Source: Acetobacter sacchari
Lineage (GTDB): Bacteria; Pseudomonadota; Alphaproteobacteria; Acetobacterales; Acetobacteraceae
Assembly: GCF_017377715.1 (NCBI RefSeq)
Contig: NZ_JAFVMF010000002.1
Coordinates: forward strand, 124,001-188,000
Reading direction: 5' to 3'
DNA: 64,000 bases
In this document: in pieces, positions 1-11,061 of the stretch
Position numbering within the stretch: the stretch's first letter is position 1
Layout of the letters: every line of letters starts with the position of its first letter
The notes under the pieces: generated by a model
Seen by the model: only the letters and a program-made list of their open reading frames with translations
Database searches by the model: none
What the model was told of the DNA's origin: nothing
Program-made: the position numbers and the translations under genes

Positions 1-28
1 TGAAGATCCGATCCTTGTCGCTGAGCAT
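1..28 (-). CDS. nuoF: NADH-quinone oxidoreductase subunit F, 5' end only
   Basis: Only the first nine codons lie in the window (reading MLSDKDRIF); the rest continues past position 1. The residues and the position directly after nuoE match the normal start of NuoF, the FMN- and NADH-binding subunit of complex I. A purine-rich AGGGAGAAG stretch sits before the ATG, and only 12 bases separate it from the nuoE stop, so it is the next gene of the same operon. Identity rests mainly on context. Confidence 0.85.
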
Positions 29-40
29 CGCGTCTTCTCC

Positions 41-670
41 CTATCCCTGACCCGGTTCGCCAGCGTCGAGCAGCACCTTGCGGCCGCCTTCAGGCGCGGA
101 GTTAAAGCGATCGATCGTAGGCCCATAGGCCGGGCGCTCGCCCTTGCGGAGCGCTTCGATCAACTGCTCCGTACGGGGGCCGTCGAGATCCTCGTAATAA
201 TCGCTGTCGACCTGAAGTATCGGCGCGTTCGCGCAGGCGCCGAGGCATTCGACTTCCGTCAGCGTGAACATCCCGTCCTCGCTGGTTTCTCCAAAATGCT
301 GGATGCCTGTGGCCTTCTTGCAGGCCGCGACCACATCGTCCGACCCGCGCAGCCAGCAGGAGGTCGTCGTGCACGCCTGCAGATGGTAGCGCCCGATCGG
401 CTTCGTGTTGAACATCAGATAGAAGGTCGCGACCTCGTAGACGCGGATCGGCGCGACCTCCAGACGGGCGGCGATGGCGTCCATGGCTGCGACCGGCACC
501 CAGGCGCTGTCTGTCAGGCGACCCATCTGCCGCTGGGCGACGTAGAGCAGCGGAATCACGCCACTGGCCTTACGCTCCGGCGGATACTTCGCCAGAATCG
601 TCGCGATTTCCGCTTCGCTGGCCTCGTCGAACGCGAAATGGACCGGTTGTTCCGGCGTCTGAGCGCTCAT
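41..670 (-). CDS. nuoE: NADH-quinone oxidoreductase subunit E (24 kDa, 2Fe-2S)
   Basis: Subunit of the peripheral NADH-dehydrogenase module of complex I, carrying the off-pathway [2Fe-2S] cluster N1a next to the FMN site of NuoF. The 209-residue protein has the thioredoxin-like NuoE fold signature with four cluster cysteines at C100, C105, C142 and C146 (ACTTTSC and ECLGAC). The length is typical for alphaproteobacteria. The ATG at 670 overlaps the nuoD stop as ATGA, so translation is probably coupled, and nuoF follows after 12 bases. Nothing unusual is seen. Confidence 0.97.
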   Translation of the reverse strand: MSAQTPEQPVHFAFDEASEAEIATILAKYPPERKASGVIPLLYVAQRQMGRLTDSAWVPVAAMDAIAARLEVAPIRVYEVATFYLMFNTKPIGRYHLQACTTTSCWLRGSDDVVAACKKATGIQHFGETSEDGMFTLTEVECLGACANAPILQVDSDYYEDLDGPRTEQLIEALRKGERPAYGPTIDRFNSAPEGGRKVLLDAGEPGQG

Positions 671-1944
671 CGATCCACCTCACCGAACACGAGATCGAGC
701 GAACCGATGATGGCCACCGTGTCGGCCAGCATGGAACGTCGTGACAATTCATCTATCGCCTGCAGATGCGAGAACCCGGTCGGACGGATCTTGCAGCGGT
801 AGGGACGGTTGCTGCCGTCCGCCACCAGATACACGCCGAACTCGCCCTTAGGCGTTTCGACCGCCGTGTAGGTCGCGCCGGGGGGAACGTGATATCCCTC
901 CGTGAAGAGCTTGAAGTGATGGATCAACGCTTCCATCGACTGTTTCATCTCGGCGCGCTTCGGCGGGGAGAATTTCGGGTCCTGCACCTTGATCGGGCCG
1001 GGTTTGATCTGCGCCAGCCCCTGCTCGATGATTTTCACGCTCTCACGCATCTCGGCCACGCGGACCAGATACCGGTCGTAGCAGTCGCCGTGACGCGCCA
1101 CGGGAATTTCGAACGAGACCTTGTCGTAATTGTCGTAAGGTTGCGAGCGGCGCAGATCCCATGGCACGCCGGAACCGCGCAGACACGGGCCGCTGAAGCC
1201 CCAGGCCAGCGCCTGCTCTGTCGTAAATACGCCGATGCCGACGGTACGCTGCTTCCAGATGCGGTTTTCCGTCAGCAGGCTCTCAAGGTCGTCGATCCAG
1301 GAGGGGAATTCCTTCGCCCAGCTGGCGATGCGTTCTTCGAGACCAGCGGGCAGATCGCGCGCGACGCCGCCGGGACGGAAGTAATTGGCGTGAAACCGTG
1401 CGCCAGAGGCGGCTTCATGGAATTCCAGAAGTTTCTCCCGCTCCTCATACCCCCACAGGGCGGGCGTCACCGCGCCGCAATCCAGACCCATCGCAGTCAG
1501 GTTGAGGATGTGATTCAGGATTCGCGTAATTTCCGCGAAGATCACACGAATCCACTTGGCGCGATCCGGCGCCTCGATCCCCAACAGCTTTTCGGTGGCC
1601 AGCGCGAACGCGTGCTCCTCACACATCGGTGAGACGTAATCGAGGCGATCGAAATACGGCAGCGCCTTCTGATACGTCTTGTATTCGATCAGCTTTTCCG
1701 TGCCGCGGTGCAGCAGGCCGATATGCGGCACCGCACGGGCGACGACCTCGCCTTCCATCTCCAGCACAAGACGCAGCACGCCGTGCGCAGACGGATGCTG
1801 AGGCCCGAAATTCAGCGCGTGGCTGTCAATCTCGACCGTGCGTCGCTCAGCCTGCTCGACTGCCTGTTCGGGCAGAAGAGACACCGGCACGGCCGCTTCG
1901 CCAAGGGCGTGGTCCAACGCTGCCTGCTCGATCGCATTCGTCAT
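667..1944 (-). CDS. nuoD: NADH-quinone oxidoreductase subunit D (49 kDa)
   Basis: Connecting-module subunit of complex I that, with NuoB, forms the quinone-binding cavity. The 425-residue product has the family hallmarks: [15 protein letters not shown] near residue 45, [16 protein letters not shown] near residue 75, and the conserved C-terminal [10 protein letters not shown]. It is a stand-alone NuoD, not fused to NuoC. The first 35 or so residues are a poorly conserved extension. It lies 10 bases after the nuoC stop and overlaps nuoE by 4 bases, all in the nuoA-to-F transcription order. Confidence 0.97.
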   Translation of the reverse strand: MTNAIEQAALDHALGEAAVPVSLLPEQAVEQAERRTVEIDSHALNFGPQHPSAHGVLRLVLEMEGEVVARAVPHIGLLHRGTEKLIEYKTYQKALPYFDRLDYVSPMCEEHAFALATEKLLGIEAPDRAKWIRVIFAEITRILNHILNLTAMGLDCGAVTPALWGYEEREKLLEFHEAASGARFHANYFRPGGVARDLPAGLEERIASWAKEFPSWIDDLESLLTENRIWKQRTVGIGVFTTEQALAWGFSGPCLRGSGVPWDLRRSQPYDNYDKVSFEIPVARHGDCYDRYLVRVAEMRESVKIIEQGLAQIKPGPIKVQDPKFSPPKRAEMKQSMEALIHHFKLFTEGYHVPPGATYTAVETPKGEFGVYLVADGSNRPYRCKIRPTGFSHLQAIDELSRRSMLADTVAIIGSLDLVFGEVDR

Positions 1945-1954
1945 GACGGCCCCG

Positions 1955-2614
1955 TCAGCTCAGCTTTTTCATGATCTGGCGCAGTTCATGCGCCTTTTCG
2001 TCGCCGGGGAGCGTCAGGACGCCCTCCCACGGCGACACGAAATCGAAGTCGCGGAAATCCTGGGTCAGCGACACGGGCTCGCGCACCACCTGCCGACGCT
2101 CGGGGTCGTACCGAACCTCGGTATAGCCCGTCAGCGGGAAATCCTTGCGCAGCGGATGCCCCTCGAACCCGATATCGGTGAGGATGCGGCGCAGATCCGG
2201 CTGACCGGAAAACAGCACGCCGAACAGGTCGTAGCACTCGCGCTCCCACCACGTCGCGCAAGGCCACAGGCCGTGCACGGAGGGAACGGGCGTCAGTTCG
2301 TCAGTCGTCACAATCACGCGCACGCGCTGGTTCAGGCTGACCGACAGCAGATTATACACGACGTCGAACCGGTTCTTTCGCGCCGGAAAATCGACGCCGC
2401 AGAGGTCCATCATCTGCTCGAACCGGAACTGCGGATCGTCGCGCAACAGGGTCATCAGCGGGATCAGGACGTCCTTGTCGGCGCGCACGACCAATTCGCC
2501 ACGTTCGACAGCGGCGGACGAAACGCCCGGAAAGGACGAGGACAGGGTGAAGGCCAGCGCTCCGAGCCTGTCTGCCGACGCGGCTCCGGCGAGACGTGCA
2601 GTTTCCTCAGCCAC
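1955..2614 (-). CDS. nuoC: NADH-quinone oxidoreductase subunit C (30 kDa)
   Basis: Peripheral-arm subunit that holds the NuoB-NuoD connecting module together. The 219 residues include the 30-kDa family signature around residues 115-150 ([12 protein letters not shown], then [12 protein letters not shown]). The start is a GTG whose first 8 bases overlap the end of nuoB, and a GGGGA stretch lies about 8 bases upstream. The position between nuoB and nuoD as a separate gene is the ancestral arrangement. Confidence 0.96.
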   Translation of the reverse strand: MAEETARLAGAASADRLGALAFTLSSSFPGVSSAAVERGELVVRADKDVLIPLMTLLRDDPQFRFEQMMDLCGVDFPARKNRFDVVYNLLSVSLNQRVRVIVTTDELTPVPSVHGLWPCATWWERECYDLFGVLFSGQPDLRRILTDIGFEGHPLRKDFPLTGYTEVRYDPERRQVVREPVSLTQDFRDFDFVSPWEGVLTLPGDEKAHELRQIMKKLS

Positions 2615-3185
2615 GCAGAATGGTCCCCGTGCGACGAATTTTTTTCTGGAGAAGCATGATGCCGTAAATCAGCGCCTCCGCAGTCGGCGGACAGCCCGGG
2701 ACATAGACGTCCACCGGCACAACGCGGTCACAGCCACGCACGACGGAATAGGAGTAATGGTAATACCCCCCGCCATTGGCGCAGGAACCCATAGAGATCA
2801 CCCAGCGCGGTTCAGCCATCTGGTCGTACACGCGGCGCAGCGCCGGAGCCATCTTGTTCGTCAGCGTGCCTGCGACGATCATCACGTCGGATTGACGCGG
2901 CGAACCCCGGGGAATCACCCCCATACGATCGAGATCGTAGCGCGGCATATAGGCGTGAATCATCTCGACCGCGCAGCAGGCAAGACCGAACGACATTGGC
3001 CAAAGGCTGCCGGTGCGGCCCCAGTTGACCAACTTGTCGAGATTCGCGACGACGAACCCCTTCTCGCTGATCTCCCCGGTGACGCCACGCACGATAGCGT
3101 CCTGCTCCGGACCGGGGGGAACCATGTCGCGATTCCAGACGATCGTCTCCGATCCGCCGACCGCCTTACCGTCGTTCATGCTCAT
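2607..3185 (-). CDS. nuoB: NADH-quinone oxidoreductase subunit B (20 kDa, cluster N2)
   Basis: Carries the terminal [4Fe-4S] cluster N2, the immediate electron donor to quinone. The 192-residue sequence has the unusual adjacent cysteine pair ([10 protein letters not shown]), then [12 protein letters not shown] and [11 protein letters not shown], which supply the N2 ligands. The start ATG has an ideal ribosome site, GGAGG with 6 bases spacing. It lies 48 bases after nuoA and overlaps nuoC by 8 bases. Confidence 0.97.
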   Translation of the reverse strand: MSMNDGKAVGGSETIVWNRDMVPPGPEQDAIVRGVTGEISEKGFVVANLDKLVNWGRTGSLWPMSFGLACCAVEMIHAYMPRYDLDRMGVIPRGSPRQSDVMIVAGTLTNKMAPALRRVYDQMAEPRWVISMGSCANGGGYYHYSYSVVRGCDRVVPVDVYVPGCPPTAEALIYGIMLLQKKIRRTGTILRG

Positions 3186-3233
3186 CTCGCGCCTCCGCCT
3201 TGTCTCGACATCAAAATAATCGACAGCAGCCCG

Positions 3234-3599
3234 TCAATCCCAGTCGAGCGCGCCCTTGCGCCATTCGTAAAGAAAACCGATCCCGAGAACGCTGAGGAAC
3301 GCGAGCATCGAGAAGAACCCGAACGCCCCGATCCGAGACAGACTGATCGCCCACGGGAACAGGAACGCGACCTCAAGGTCGAAAATGATGAAGAGGATCG
3401 AGACCAGATAAAATCGCACGTCGAAGCGACGGCGGACGTTGTCAAAGGCTGCAAAACCGCACTCGTAGGCCGACAGCTTCTCGGCGTACGGCTTCTGATG
3501 CCCTGCAAGCAGCGACCCGCCCAGCATGCCGGCAGAGATGACGACCGCCAGAACGCCGAAAATGAGAACGGGCAGGTAATCGTTTATCACCGAATGCAA
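3234..3599 (-). CDS. nuoA: NADH-quinone oxidoreductase subunit A
   Basis: Small membrane subunit of complex I with three predicted transmembrane helices and the conserved loop KLSAYECGF plus FDVRFYLVSILFIIFDLE, which includes the quinone-site cysteine. First gene of the nuo operon. Start choice: a GGAGG at 3606-3610 lies exactly 6 bases before a TTG (codon at 3597-3599), whereas the in-frame GTG at 3605 touches the GGAGG, so I prefer the TTG; the difference is only two residues. The product is about 121 residues, normal for the family. Confidence 0.94.
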   Translation of the reverse strand: MHSVINDYLPVLIFGVLAVVISAGMLGGSLLAGHQKPYAEKLSAYECGFAAFDNVRRRFDVRFYLVSILFIIFDLEVAFLFPWAISLSRIGAFGFFSMLAFLSVLGIGFLYEWRKGALDWD

Positions 3600-3605
3600 A
3601 ACCAC

Positions 3606-3936
3606 CCTCCGCTACCATCCACCCAGCCGACGACGCGCCGCTTGCGCGACACACCGGTCCGTCAGGCCCAACCTATGCCCGCAGTCCCGGCGTGGCCAGA
3701 CCTGCCCAAGCCAAGCACGAGGCACTTTCCCGTGAAGGCGCGACGACGACGCACAACAATGCCGTTCTCCGCCACCCGGTTCTACTGTTCGCCACTGCGG
3801 AAAAGACACAAAATGACATACATCAAGCGCGATATCGCGCCGACGCGCGCCAGACATGCAAAATCAGATTTTCAGGGAGTATGCGCCGTGTCCGATTCTT
3901 TTTCCGGTGAGACCGGCATGAATCATCACGGCGCCA
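3606..3936. other. nuo operon upstream region, no gene seen
   Basis: About 330 bases between nuoA and the tRNA-Val gene. It must hold the nuo promoter unless transcription reads through from the tRNA. I see no conserved coding sequence; an apparent plus-strand reading frame crossing nuoC-nuoA is a high-GC shadow. No strong hairpin is evident. Confidence 0.5.
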
Positions 3937-4011
3937 TGGTGGGCGATGACGGGATCGAACCGCCGACCCTCTCGGTGTAAACGAGACGCTCTACCGCTGA
4001 GCTAATCGCCC
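3937..4011 (-). tRNA. tRNA-Val (anticodon UAC)
   Basis: A full cloverleaf can be folded on the minus strand. The acceptor stem GGGCGAT pairs with ATCGCCC, the D stem is GCTC/GAGC, and the anticodon stem TCTCG/CGAGA encloses the loop TTTACAC, giving anticodon TAC. The T arm has GGTTCGATC, the discriminator is A, and CCA is encoded. It sits between HU and nuoA on the same strand. Confidence 0.97.
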
Positions 4012-4090
4012 TCAGGGAGGCCAGTGCATAAACAAAATACTGCAATCGATCAATCGCAGTACGCCTCGGCCTTCAGGACCTCGGCGTTTG

Positions 4091-4137
4091 CGGCCCGGTC
4101 AACCGGGCCGTGTGCGCGCCCTTGCGGAGCGCGCACA
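4091..4137 (-). terminator. tandem hairpins downstream of hup
   Basis: Two perfect stem-loops follow the HU stop codon: arms TGTGCGCGC/GCGCGCACA (4111-4119 and 4129-4137) and CGGCCCGG/CCGGGCCG with a 4-base loop (4091-4098 and 4103-4110). Neither is followed by a T tract, so they may be 3'-end stabilising structures rather than intrinsic terminators. Confidence 0.5.
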
Positions 4138-4159
4138 ACGCTTCAGGCGTCAGTCAGCC

Positions 4160-4444
4160 TTAGCTAACGGCGTCCTTAAGCGTCTTGCCGGGCTTGAAGC
4201 GAACGGAGGTGGACTCCGGAATGTCGATCTCTTCGCCGGTGCGGGGGTTACGGCCCTTGGTGGCCTTGCGGTGCGCCGTGACAAACGAACCGAACCCGAC
4301 GAGACGGACTTCCTGATTCTTCTTCAGGGCGTTCTCGATAGCGGTGAAGACCGCGTCGACCACTTCGCCAGCTTTCGCCTTGGGCAGGTCGACATCGTCA
4401 GCAACGAGGGCCACGAGTTCCTGCTTGTTGAGCGGCTTGTCCAT
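4160..4444 (-). CDS. hup: HU-family DNA-binding protein
   Basis: Nucleoid protein that bends DNA as a dimer. The 94 residues contain the HU core, with NKQELVALVA at the N-terminus, the GFGSF turn, and the beta-arm segment GRNPRTGEEIDIPES ending in RFKPGKTLKDAV. An AAAGG lies 7 bases before the ATG. It is located after lon and before tRNA-Val and nuoA, the usual alphaproteobacterial order. HU and IHF are close relatives; the proline-tipped arm and the context favour HU. Confidence 0.95.
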   Translation of the reverse strand: MDKPLNKQELVALVADDVDLPKAKAGEVVDAVFTAIENALKKNQEVRLVGFGSFVTAHRKATKGRNPRTGEEIDIPESTSVRFKPGKTLKDAVS

Positions 4445-4561
4445 TAATACGCCTTTCTTTGTTCCGGCCCGACTTCCGCACCAGGCGGCAAGCGAGCGTT
4501 CCGGCGGGCACTATGAAGCCGTTTTTTCTTACGTCAACACTAACGAAGCGCCGAAACACGC

Positions 4562-4601
4562 CAAAAAAAACAACGGCGGGGGTTGCGCCCCCCGCCGTTT
4601 T
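4562..4601 (-). terminator. rho-independent terminator of lon
   Basis: A perfect 11-bp stem (arms 4572-4582 and 4589-4599) with a 6-base loop lies about 30 bases past the lon stop. On the minus strand it is followed by a run of eight T around 4563-4570. The opposite side has four T, so weak activity in the other direction is possible. Confidence 0.9.
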
Positions 4602-4630
4602 CATCCGTGCAGCCCTGAGGTCGCCCCTGC

Positions 4631-7117
4631 TCAGTGAGGAAGAGGCGTCGCCGCCGCTGGCGAGGGAAGAGCCGCCAGAGCTTCAGGGGGCTCTTCCCAT
4701 TCGATGGGCTGCGGAGCGCGCACAAGCGCTCGACCGATAACCTCGTCGACATGCGAGACAGGGATGATTTCGAGACTCTTCCGCACCGTATCAGGAATCT
4801 CCGCGAGATCCTTCTCATTGTCCTTCGGAATGAAGACCGTCTTTATACCCGCCCGCACCGCCGCGAGCAGCTTCTCCTTCAGACCGCCAATCGGCAGAAC
4901 ACGGCCGCGCAGCGTGATCTCGCCCGTCATCGCCACATCCCGACGAACCGGAATGCCTGTCAGGATGCTGACCAGCGACGTGGCCATGGCGATGCCCGCC
5001 GACGGACCATCCTTAGGGGTGGCTCCTTCGGGCACATGGACGTGAATATCGCGCCGCTCGAACAGAGTCGGCTTCACGCCGAAATTCGTGGAACGGCTGC
5101 GCACGTAGGATAGCGCCGCAGCGACGCTTTCCTGCATCACGTCGCCCAGCTTACCCGTCTGCTTGATCGCGCCCTTGCCGGGGACGACCACGCTTTCGAT
5201 GGTCAGGATTTCTCCCCCCACCTCGGTCCAGGCCAGGCCAGTCACGACACCGACCATGTCTTCGGTTTCGGTCTCGCCATGCGAAAAGCGCTTCACGCCC
5301 GCATATTTGCCCAGATTCTTGACGGTCACTGCGATCTTCTTCGCCTTGCCCGTCACGATCTCCTTGACCACCTTGCGCGCGACGTTGGCGATCTCCCGCT
5401 CAAGATTACGGACGCCGGCTTCGCGCGTGTAGGAGCGGATCAGCTCCAGCAGCGCGTCGTCGGAGATCGACCATTCCTCGGACTTGAGGTTGTGCGCCTC
5501 GCCCTGTTTGGCGATCAGATGACGCCGGGCGATCGCGACCTTCTCGTCCTCGGTGTAGCCCGACAGACGGATGATCTCCATGCGGTCAAGCAGAGGCTGC
5601 GGCATGTTGAGGCTGTTCGCGGTCATTACGAACATCACGTCCGACAGGTCGTAATCGACCTCCAGATAGTGGTCCGCGAAGGTCGCGTTCTGCTCCGGGT
5701 CCAGCACCTCAAGCAGCGCGGACGACGGATCGCCGCGCCAGTCGGAGCCCATCTTCTCCACTTCGTCCAGCAGGAAGAGCGGATTCGAAACTTTCGCCTT
5801 CTTCATGCCCTGCACGATCTTGCCGGGCATCGAGCCGATATAGGTGCGCCGGTGGCCACGGATCTCCGACTCGTCGCGCACGCCACCCAGCGACATGCGG
5901 ACGTATTGACGACCGGTCGCCTTCGCGATGGAGCGCGCCAGAGTCGTCTTGCCGACGCCCGGAGGTCCGACGAGGCAGAGGATCGGCCCCTTCAGCTTTT
6001 GCGAACGGCTCTGCACCGCCAGATATTCAAGGATACGCTCCTTGACCTTCTCCAGCGCATAGTGATCCTCGTCCAGAATCCGCTCGGCCTCGGCCAAGTC
6101 GTTCTTGACCTTGGAGCGTTTCTTCCACGGCACGCCCAACAGCCAGTCGAGATAGTTGCGGACCACGGTCGACTCGGCTGACATCGGGCTCATCGTGCGC
6201 AGCTTTTTCAGCTCGCCGATGGCCTTTTCCCGCGCCTCCTTGCTCAGACGCGTCTTGGCGATCTTTTCTTCGATCTCGGCGGTTTCGTCCTTGCCGTCCT
6301 CGCCCTCGCCGAGCTCCTTCTGGATCGCCTTGAGCTGTTCGTTCAGATAGTACTCGCGCTGCGTCTTCTCCATCTGCCGCTTGACGCGGTTACGGATGCG
6401 CTTCTCCACCTGCAGCACACCGATTTCCGCCTCCATATGGGCGAAAATCCGCTCGAGCTGCTTCGTCGTAGATGGCAGTTCGAGAATTTCCTGCTTTTCG
6501 GCGATCTTGAGATTGAGGTGGCTCGCCACCGTATCCGCCAGCTTCGACAGATCCGAAATCTGGTTCAGCGAGACGATAACTTCAGCCGCGATCTTCTTGT
6601 TAAGCTTCACATATTGCTCAAACTGGGAAACCACCGTGCGGCCAAGAGCCTCGGCCTCCCCGCCCACGGCGGGCTCCTCGATCACCGGTTCAATATCGGC
6701 TTCGAAGTGACCATCGACATCGTGCAACGCCACTACGCGAGCGCGACGACTGCCTTCAACGAGAACCTTAACCGTGCCGTCCGGCAGTTTGAGCAACTGC
6801 AGGATCGTCGACATCGTGCCAAAGCGGTAAACGTCGTCCGTTCCCGGATCGTCCTGCGCCGCGTCCTTCTGGGCGACCAGCAGAATCTGCTTGTCGTCTT
6901 TGGTCACCGACTCCAGTGCACGAACAGATTTCTCCCGCCCGACGAAGAGCGGCACGATCATGTGCGGGAAGACGACGATGTCGCGTAGCGGCAGAACTGC
7001 GACGCGTTCCGTGGCAGGCGCGGGCGCAGCAGCCGACTTCGCAGCGGATTTGGGCGCGGACGCCTCGTCCTTCACACGACGGCGGCGGGGTGTGGGAGCT
7101 TTAGGTTTTTCAGTCAT
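4631..7117 (-). CDS. lon: ATP-dependent Lon protease
   Basis: Cytosolic AAA+ serine protease for misfolded and regulatory proteins. From the ATG at 7117 the protein has 828 residues. A basic, proline/alanine-rich head of about 35 residues precedes the LonN substrate-binding domain ([15 protein letters not shown]), then a coiled-coil region. The AAA+ module has Walker A GPPGVGKT near residue 384, and the protease domain has the catalytic serine in [10 protein letters not shown] near residue 706 and lysine in GGLKEKLL about 43 residues later. The start is chosen over a 22-codon upstream extension because the extension is not conserved and an AAGGAG lies about 12 bases before this ATG. The gene follows clpX. 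Confidence 0.97.
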   Translation of the reverse strand: MTEKPKAPTPRRRRVKDEASAPKSAAKSAAAPAPATERVAVLPLRDIVVFPHMIVPLFVGREKSVRALESVTKDDKQILLVAQKDAAQDDPGTDDVYRFGTMSTILQLLKLPDGTVKVLVEGSRRARVVALHDVDGHFEADIEPVIEEPAVGGEAEALGRTVVSQFEQYVKLNKKIAAEVIVSLNQISDLSKLADTVASHLNLKIAEKQEILELPSTTKQLERIFAHMEAEIGVLQVEKRIRNRVKRQMEKTQREYYLNEQLKAIQKELGEGEDGKDETAEIEEKIAKTRLSKEAREKAIGELKKLRTMSPMSAESTVVRNYLDWLLGVPWKKRSKVKNDLAEAERILDEDHYALEKVKERILEYLAVQSRSQKLKGPILCLVGPPGVGKTTLARSIAKATGRQYVRMSLGGVRDESEIRGHRRTYIGSMPGKIVQGMKKAKVSNPLFLLDEVEKMGSDWRGDPSSALLEVLDPEQNATFADHYLEVDYDLSDVMFVMTANSLNMPQPLLDRMEIIRLSGYTEDEKVAIARRHLIAKQGEAHNLKSEEWSISDDALLELIRSYTREAGVRNLEREIANVARKVVKEIVTGKAKKIAVTVKNLGKYAGVKRFSHGETETEDMVGVVTGLAWTEVGGEILTIESVVVPGKGAIKQTGKLGDVMQESVAAALSYVRSRSTNFGVKPTLFERRDIHVHVPEGATPKDGPSAGIAMATSLVSILTGIPVRRDVAMTGEITLRGRVLPIGGLKEKLLAAVRAGIKTVFIPKDNEKDLAEIPDTVRKSLEIIPVSHVDEVIGRALVRAPQPIEWEEPPEALAALPSPAAATPLPH

Positions 7118-7378
7118 AATGGAGTCGATCTCCTTACTGGACGATCCTGTGGATCGCGCCCGTCTGCGGCGCGCGTTCCCCAATCTGCCTTGCGGCGAAT
7201 GCTTGCCGGGAGGCGCGAAAAAACATCCGCCCCCATCACCCGGCTATAAAGATATATCGGCGCCCGATGGGCTTCTAACAAGGCTCGGGCTCGCATCAGG
7301 CTAGGTCGGCCTTTGTCAGCGCGGCGGAGCCGACGGATTGCGTCGCCCCGCCGTATCCTAGCTTAACGCAAACCGCGC

Positions 7379-8647
7379 TCAGGCGGATTGCTCCGCCGGC
7401 TGCTTGTCCGCACCTTTGCCGTAAACATAAACCGGCTGGGCCTTGCCCTCGGCGACGTCGCGGTTGACGACGACTTCCTCGATATTCTCCAGCCCCGGCA
7501 GATCGAACATCGTGGACAACAGAATGTTCTCCATGATCGAGCGCAGGCCACGAGCGCCGGTTTTACGCTGGATAGCGCGGTGTGCGATGGCCTTCAGCGC
7601 GTCATCCGTGAAGGTCAGCTTGACGCCCTCCATCTGGAACAGACGTGCGTATTGCTTGACCAACGCGTTCTTCGGTTCCGCCAGAATCTGCACCAGCGCC
7701 GCTTCATCCAAATCTTCCAGCGTCGCCACAACCGGCAGACGCCCGATAAATTCGGGAATCAGACCGAATTTCTGCAGATCCTCGGGCTCTACCTCGCGCA
7801 GAACCGCGCCGGTGCGGCGGTCTTCAGGCGATTGAACGTCTGCGCCGAAGCCAATGCCCGATCCCTTGCCGCGCGCGGAAATGATCTTCTCAAGTCCCGC
7901 GAACGCGCCGCCGCAGATGAACAGCATATTGGTTGTGTCGACCTGCAGGAATTCCTGCTGCGGATGCTTGCGCCCGCCCTGCGGCGGCACGGAGGCGACA
8001 GTGCCTTCCATCAGCTTCAGCAGGGCCTGCTGCACGCCTTCGCCGCTGACGTCGCGGGTGATCGACGGGTTGTCGGACTTGCGCGAAATTTTGTCGATTT
8101 CGTCGATATAGACGATACCGCGCTGTGCCCGCTCAACGTTGTAGTCGGCGGCCTGAAGCAGCTTCAGGATAATATTTTCGACATCCTCGCCCACGTAACC
8201 GGCTTCGGTCAGGGTCGTGGCGTCAGCCATAGTGAACGGCACGTCGATAATTCGGGCCAGCGTCTGCGCGAGCAGCGTCTTGCCGGACCCGGTCGGGCCG
8301 AGCAGCATGATGTTCGACTTCGCGATCTCGATGTCGTTGCTCTTCTGGGAGTACGCGAGACGCTTGTAATGGTTGTGAACGGCGACCGACAGCACCTTCT
8401 TGGCGTCGAACTGCCCGATCACGTAGTCGTCGAGGACCTTGCAGATCTCCTTGGGCGTCGGCACGCCGTCGCGAGACTTCACGAAAGTCGTCTTGTGCTC
8501 CTCACGGATGATATCCATGCAGAGTTCGACGCACTCGTCGCAAATGAAGACCGTCGGCCCGGCAATCAGCTTGCGGACCTCATGCTGCGACTTCCCACAG
8601 AATGAGCAGTAAAGCGTATTCTTGGAATCGCCGGACTTCGCGTTCAT
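7379..8647 (-). CDS. clpX: ATP-dependent Clp protease ATPase subunit ClpX
   Basis: Unfoldase that feeds substrates to ClpP. The 422-residue protein has the N-terminal zinc-binding domain (C14, C17, C36, C39), Walker A GPTGSGKT at 117-124, Walker [10 protein letters not shown] and the [10 protein letters not shown] sensor-2 region. A strong AGGAGG lies just before the ATG. It lies 126 bases downstream of clpP. The minus strand 3' of the gene (about 7319-7355) can form a GC-rich hairpin without a T tract. Confidence 0.98.
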   Translation of the reverse strand: MNAKSGDSKNTLYCSFCGKSQHEVRKLIAGPTVFICDECVELCMDIIREEHKTTFVKSRDGVPTPKEICKVLDDYVIGQFDAKKVLSVAVHNHYKRLAYSQKSNDIEIAKSNIMLLGPTGSGKTLLAQTLARIIDVPFTMADATTLTEAGYVGEDVENIILKLLQAADYNVERAQRGIVYIDEIDKISRKSDNPSITRDVSGEGVQQALLKLMEGTVASVPPQGGRKHPQQEFLQVDTTNMLFICGGAFAGLEKIISARGKGSGIGFGADVQSPEDRRTGAVLREVEPEDLQKFGLIPEFIGRLPVVATLEDLDEAALVQILAEPKNALVKQYARLFQMEGVKLTFTDDALKAIAHRAIQRKTGARGLRSIMENILLSTMFDLPGLENIEEVVVNRDVAEGKAQPVYVYGKGADKQPAEQSA

Positions 8648-8773
8648 CGGTCCTCCTAACCTCGCTCCCTACGGAGCACCCGCCACACTTCCGGGCAAGA
8701 CGAAAAGCCTAGCCGCGCCCACGCCCCCCATCAAGCGGGGCACCGACACAGCCCCGGCGACAGAACTGCGTCG

Positions 8774-9415
8774 TCAGGACTTTTCAGCAACAGCCTGCGG
8801 CGCGTGGCTTTTGATCACTTCATCGACGATGCCGAAGTTCTTGGCTTCGTCCGCCGACATGTAAGAATCGCGTTCCAGCTTCTGCTCGATATCTTCGAGC
8901 GTCTGACCGGTATGTTCGCGGTAAATCTCATTCAGACGCTGACGAATCGTCAGGATTTCGCGCGCCTGGATTTCGATATCGCTGGCCTGACCCTGCGCAC
9001 CGCCGGACGGCTGATGCACCATGACCCGCGCATTCGGCAGGGCGAACCTGCGGCCCGGCGCACCGCCTGCGAGCAGTAGCGACCCCATTGAAGCCGCCTG
9101 CCCGATGCACACCGTGCTGACCGGGCTGCGGATGTATTGCATCGTGTCGTAGATCGCGAGACCAGCCGATACGACGCCGCCAGGGCTGTTGATATAGAAG
9201 GAAATTTCCTTCGTCGGATTCACGCTCTCGAGATACAGAAGCTGCGCCGAGATCAGCGAACCCACCTGATCGTAGACAGGCCCCGTCAGGAAAATGATGC
9301 GTTCCTGAAGCAGGCGAGAGAAGATGTCGAACGCCCGCTCGCCGCGCGACGTCTGCTCGACCACCATCGGGACGAGCGCGTTGTTGTAAACTTCGACAGG
9401 GTTTGAATCCCTCAT
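8774..9415 (-). CDS. clpP: ATP-dependent Clp protease proteolytic subunit
   Basis: Serine peptidase that forms the double-ring ClpP chamber. From the ATG at 9415 the product has 213 residues with catalytic triad S109 (GQAASMGS), H134 (VMVHQPSGG) and D183 ([11 protein letters not shown]). The longer frame back to 9514 adds 33 residues unlike any ClpP, and the chosen start gives the usual short propeptide region. No strong ribosome site is visible (GGGAATG upstream), so the start is the least certain part. It sits between tig and clpX. Confidence 0.97.
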   Translation of the reverse strand: MRDSNPVEVYNNALVPMVVEQTSRGERAFDIFSRLLQERIIFLTGPVYDQVGSLISAQLLYLESVNPTKEISFYINSPGGVVSAGLAIYDTMQYIRSPVSTVCIGQAASMGSLLLAGGAPGRRFALPNARVMVHQPSGGAQGQASDIEIQAREILTIRQRLNEIYREHTGQTLEDIEQKLERDSYMSADEAKNFGIVDEVIKSHAPQAVAEKS

Positions 9416-9723
9416 CACATCATTCCCGATCCAGGTGGCCCGATCCGGACGGCCCGCGACGACAAATTCACCAGTCGCGAAACCGGGAATCGACACCCAA
9501 AACCATCCCGACACATACGCCGGTCTTCCTAAAATAGAGAGAAAAGGCGGCTACGCCAGTCCACAGGACAAATTTACCGCCCTGACGGCAGTCAGAGCGG
9601 TTCACGGCGGCGGGCGACTCGCCATTCACGCTCTTGCCGAGCGGGACCACAGCGCATCGTGCGGACCGTGCCCTTCGAACCTCTGGTCGCGAAAGGCGCG
9701 CCGCCGCTTCAGTCGATCAAGTC
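9416..9723. other. tig-clpP intergenic region
   Basis: 308 bases with no recognisable gene. It presumably contains the clpP promoter. Frames in it are short and show no conserved motifs. Confidence 0.4.
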
Positions 9724-11061
9724 TCAGATGTCGGCGGGAGGCATGTCCGACAGTTCTTCCGGCGTGACTTCCTTGTCTTCGACCTTCGCCAGTTCGATCA
9801 GATAGTCGACGACCTTGTTCTCGAAGATCGGCCCACGCAACGACTCCGCCGCCTGCGGGTTCTTCGTGAAGAAGTCGAACACGGCCTGTTCCTGACCGCG
9901 ATAACGCAACGCTTCGGCGCGAATCGCGCGGGCCAGCTCATCCTGCGTCACGACGATGTTCTTGCTGCGGCCGATTTCCGCAAGCAGCAGACCCAGCTTC
10001 ACGCGGCGCTCCGCGATCTTGCGGTAATCCGCCTTCAGCGTGTCCTCGTCCTTGTCCTTGTCCTCGTCGTCCAGCTCGCCCGCCGTGCGGTCGGCCTCGA
10101 CGCGAGCCCATATCTGGGCGAACTCGGCTTCAACCATGCTCTCGGGAGCCGGGAAATCGGTCTTCTTCGCGAGTTCGTCCAGCAGGTCGCGCTTGATGCG
10201 CAGACGCGAAAGCTGGTCGTATTCCTCGGCGACCTGCTTCGTGATCAGCTCACGAACCTGATCAAGGCCTTCGAAGCCGATCTTCTTCGCCAGCTCGTCA
10301 TCAACGGCGGCGTCGACGGGACGCTTCAGGGCCTTCGCCGTGATGTCAAACGTCGCTTCCTTACCGGCGAGCTCCGTCGCGCTGTAATCTTCCGGGAAAG
10401 TCACGGTGATCTGGCGCTCTTCGCCAGCTTTCATGCCTTCCATCTGCTCGGCGAAGCCGGGGATGAACCCTTCGGCGCCCAGCTCGACGTTCACGTCCTG
10501 AGCCGTGCCGCCGTCGAAAGCCACGCCATCGCGCTTGCCCACGAAATCGACCGTCAGAACGTCGCCCGTCGTCGCCGGACGCTCTTCCTCGATCGTCTCG
10601 AACTGGCGCTGGCGCTTGGCGATGTCATTCAGGGCCTTGTCGACCGTCGCTGCGTCAGGAGTCGCCTTCAGGCGCGTCAGGGACAGGTTGGACAGATCGG
10701 GCTCGGCGATCTCCGGCAGGACTTCCATCTCGACCTTGAACTCGAGGTCGGCGGTCGCGGAGGCGTCAGCGCCGCCGACCAGATCGACTTTCGGCTGCAG
10801 GGCCGGACGCAGGCCGCGCTCTTCGAGCAAATCGCGCACGCCGTCGGAGACAGCCTGCTCAAGCACTTCGCCCTTCACGGCGGCGCCGTAACGCTGACGC
10901 ACGATCGCGAGCGGCACCTTGCCGGGGCGGAAACCGGGCAGGCGAAGGGTCGAGCCGACCTCTTTCAGGCGGGCCGCCTGCTTGCTCTCAAGCTCGGTCG
11001 ACGGAACGACCACGGTGAAGGCACGCTTCAGGCCCTCGGAAAGCGTCTCAGTAACCTGCAT
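9724..11061 (-). CDS. tig: trigger factor
   Basis: Ribosome-associated chaperone with peptidyl-prolyl isomerase activity. The 445 residues show the N-terminal ribosome-binding domain with the signature GFRPGKVP near residues 43-50, a central FKBP-like PPIase domain (GDVLTVDFVGKRDGVAFDG around residue 160), and a helical C-terminal chaperone domain. The start at MQVTETL is chosen; a second ATG four codons upstream would place the GAGAGG ribosome site too close. Followed by clpP and clpX in the standard folding and proteolysis cluster. Confidence 0.97.
   Translation of the reverse strand: MQVTETLSEGLKRAFTVVVPSTELESKQAARLKEVGSTLRLPGFRPGKVPLAIVRQRYGAAVKGEVLEQAVSDGVRDLLEERGLRPALQPKVDLVGGADASATADLEFKVEMEVLPEIAEPDLSNLSLTRLKATPDAATVDKALNDIAKRQRQFETIEEERPATTGDVLTVDFVGKRDGVAFDGGTAQDVNVELGAEGFIPGFAEQMEGMKAGEERQITVTFPEDYSATELAGKEATFDITAKALKRPVDAAVDDELAKKIGFEGLDQVRELITKQVAEEYDQLSRLRIKRDLLDELAKKTDFPAPESMVEAEFAQIWARVEADRTAGELDDEDKDKDEDTLKADYRKIAERRVKLGLLLAEIGRSKNIVVTQDELARAIRAEALRYRGQEQAVFDFFTKNPQAAESLRGPIFENKVVDYLIELAKVEDKEVTPEELSDMPPADI

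Noticed and set aside
2475-3980. 501-codon plus-strand open frame across nuoC-nuoB-nuoA
   Set aside because: It is antisense to well-conserved nuo genes; long shadow frames are expected at this G+C, and it has no motif or ribosome site.
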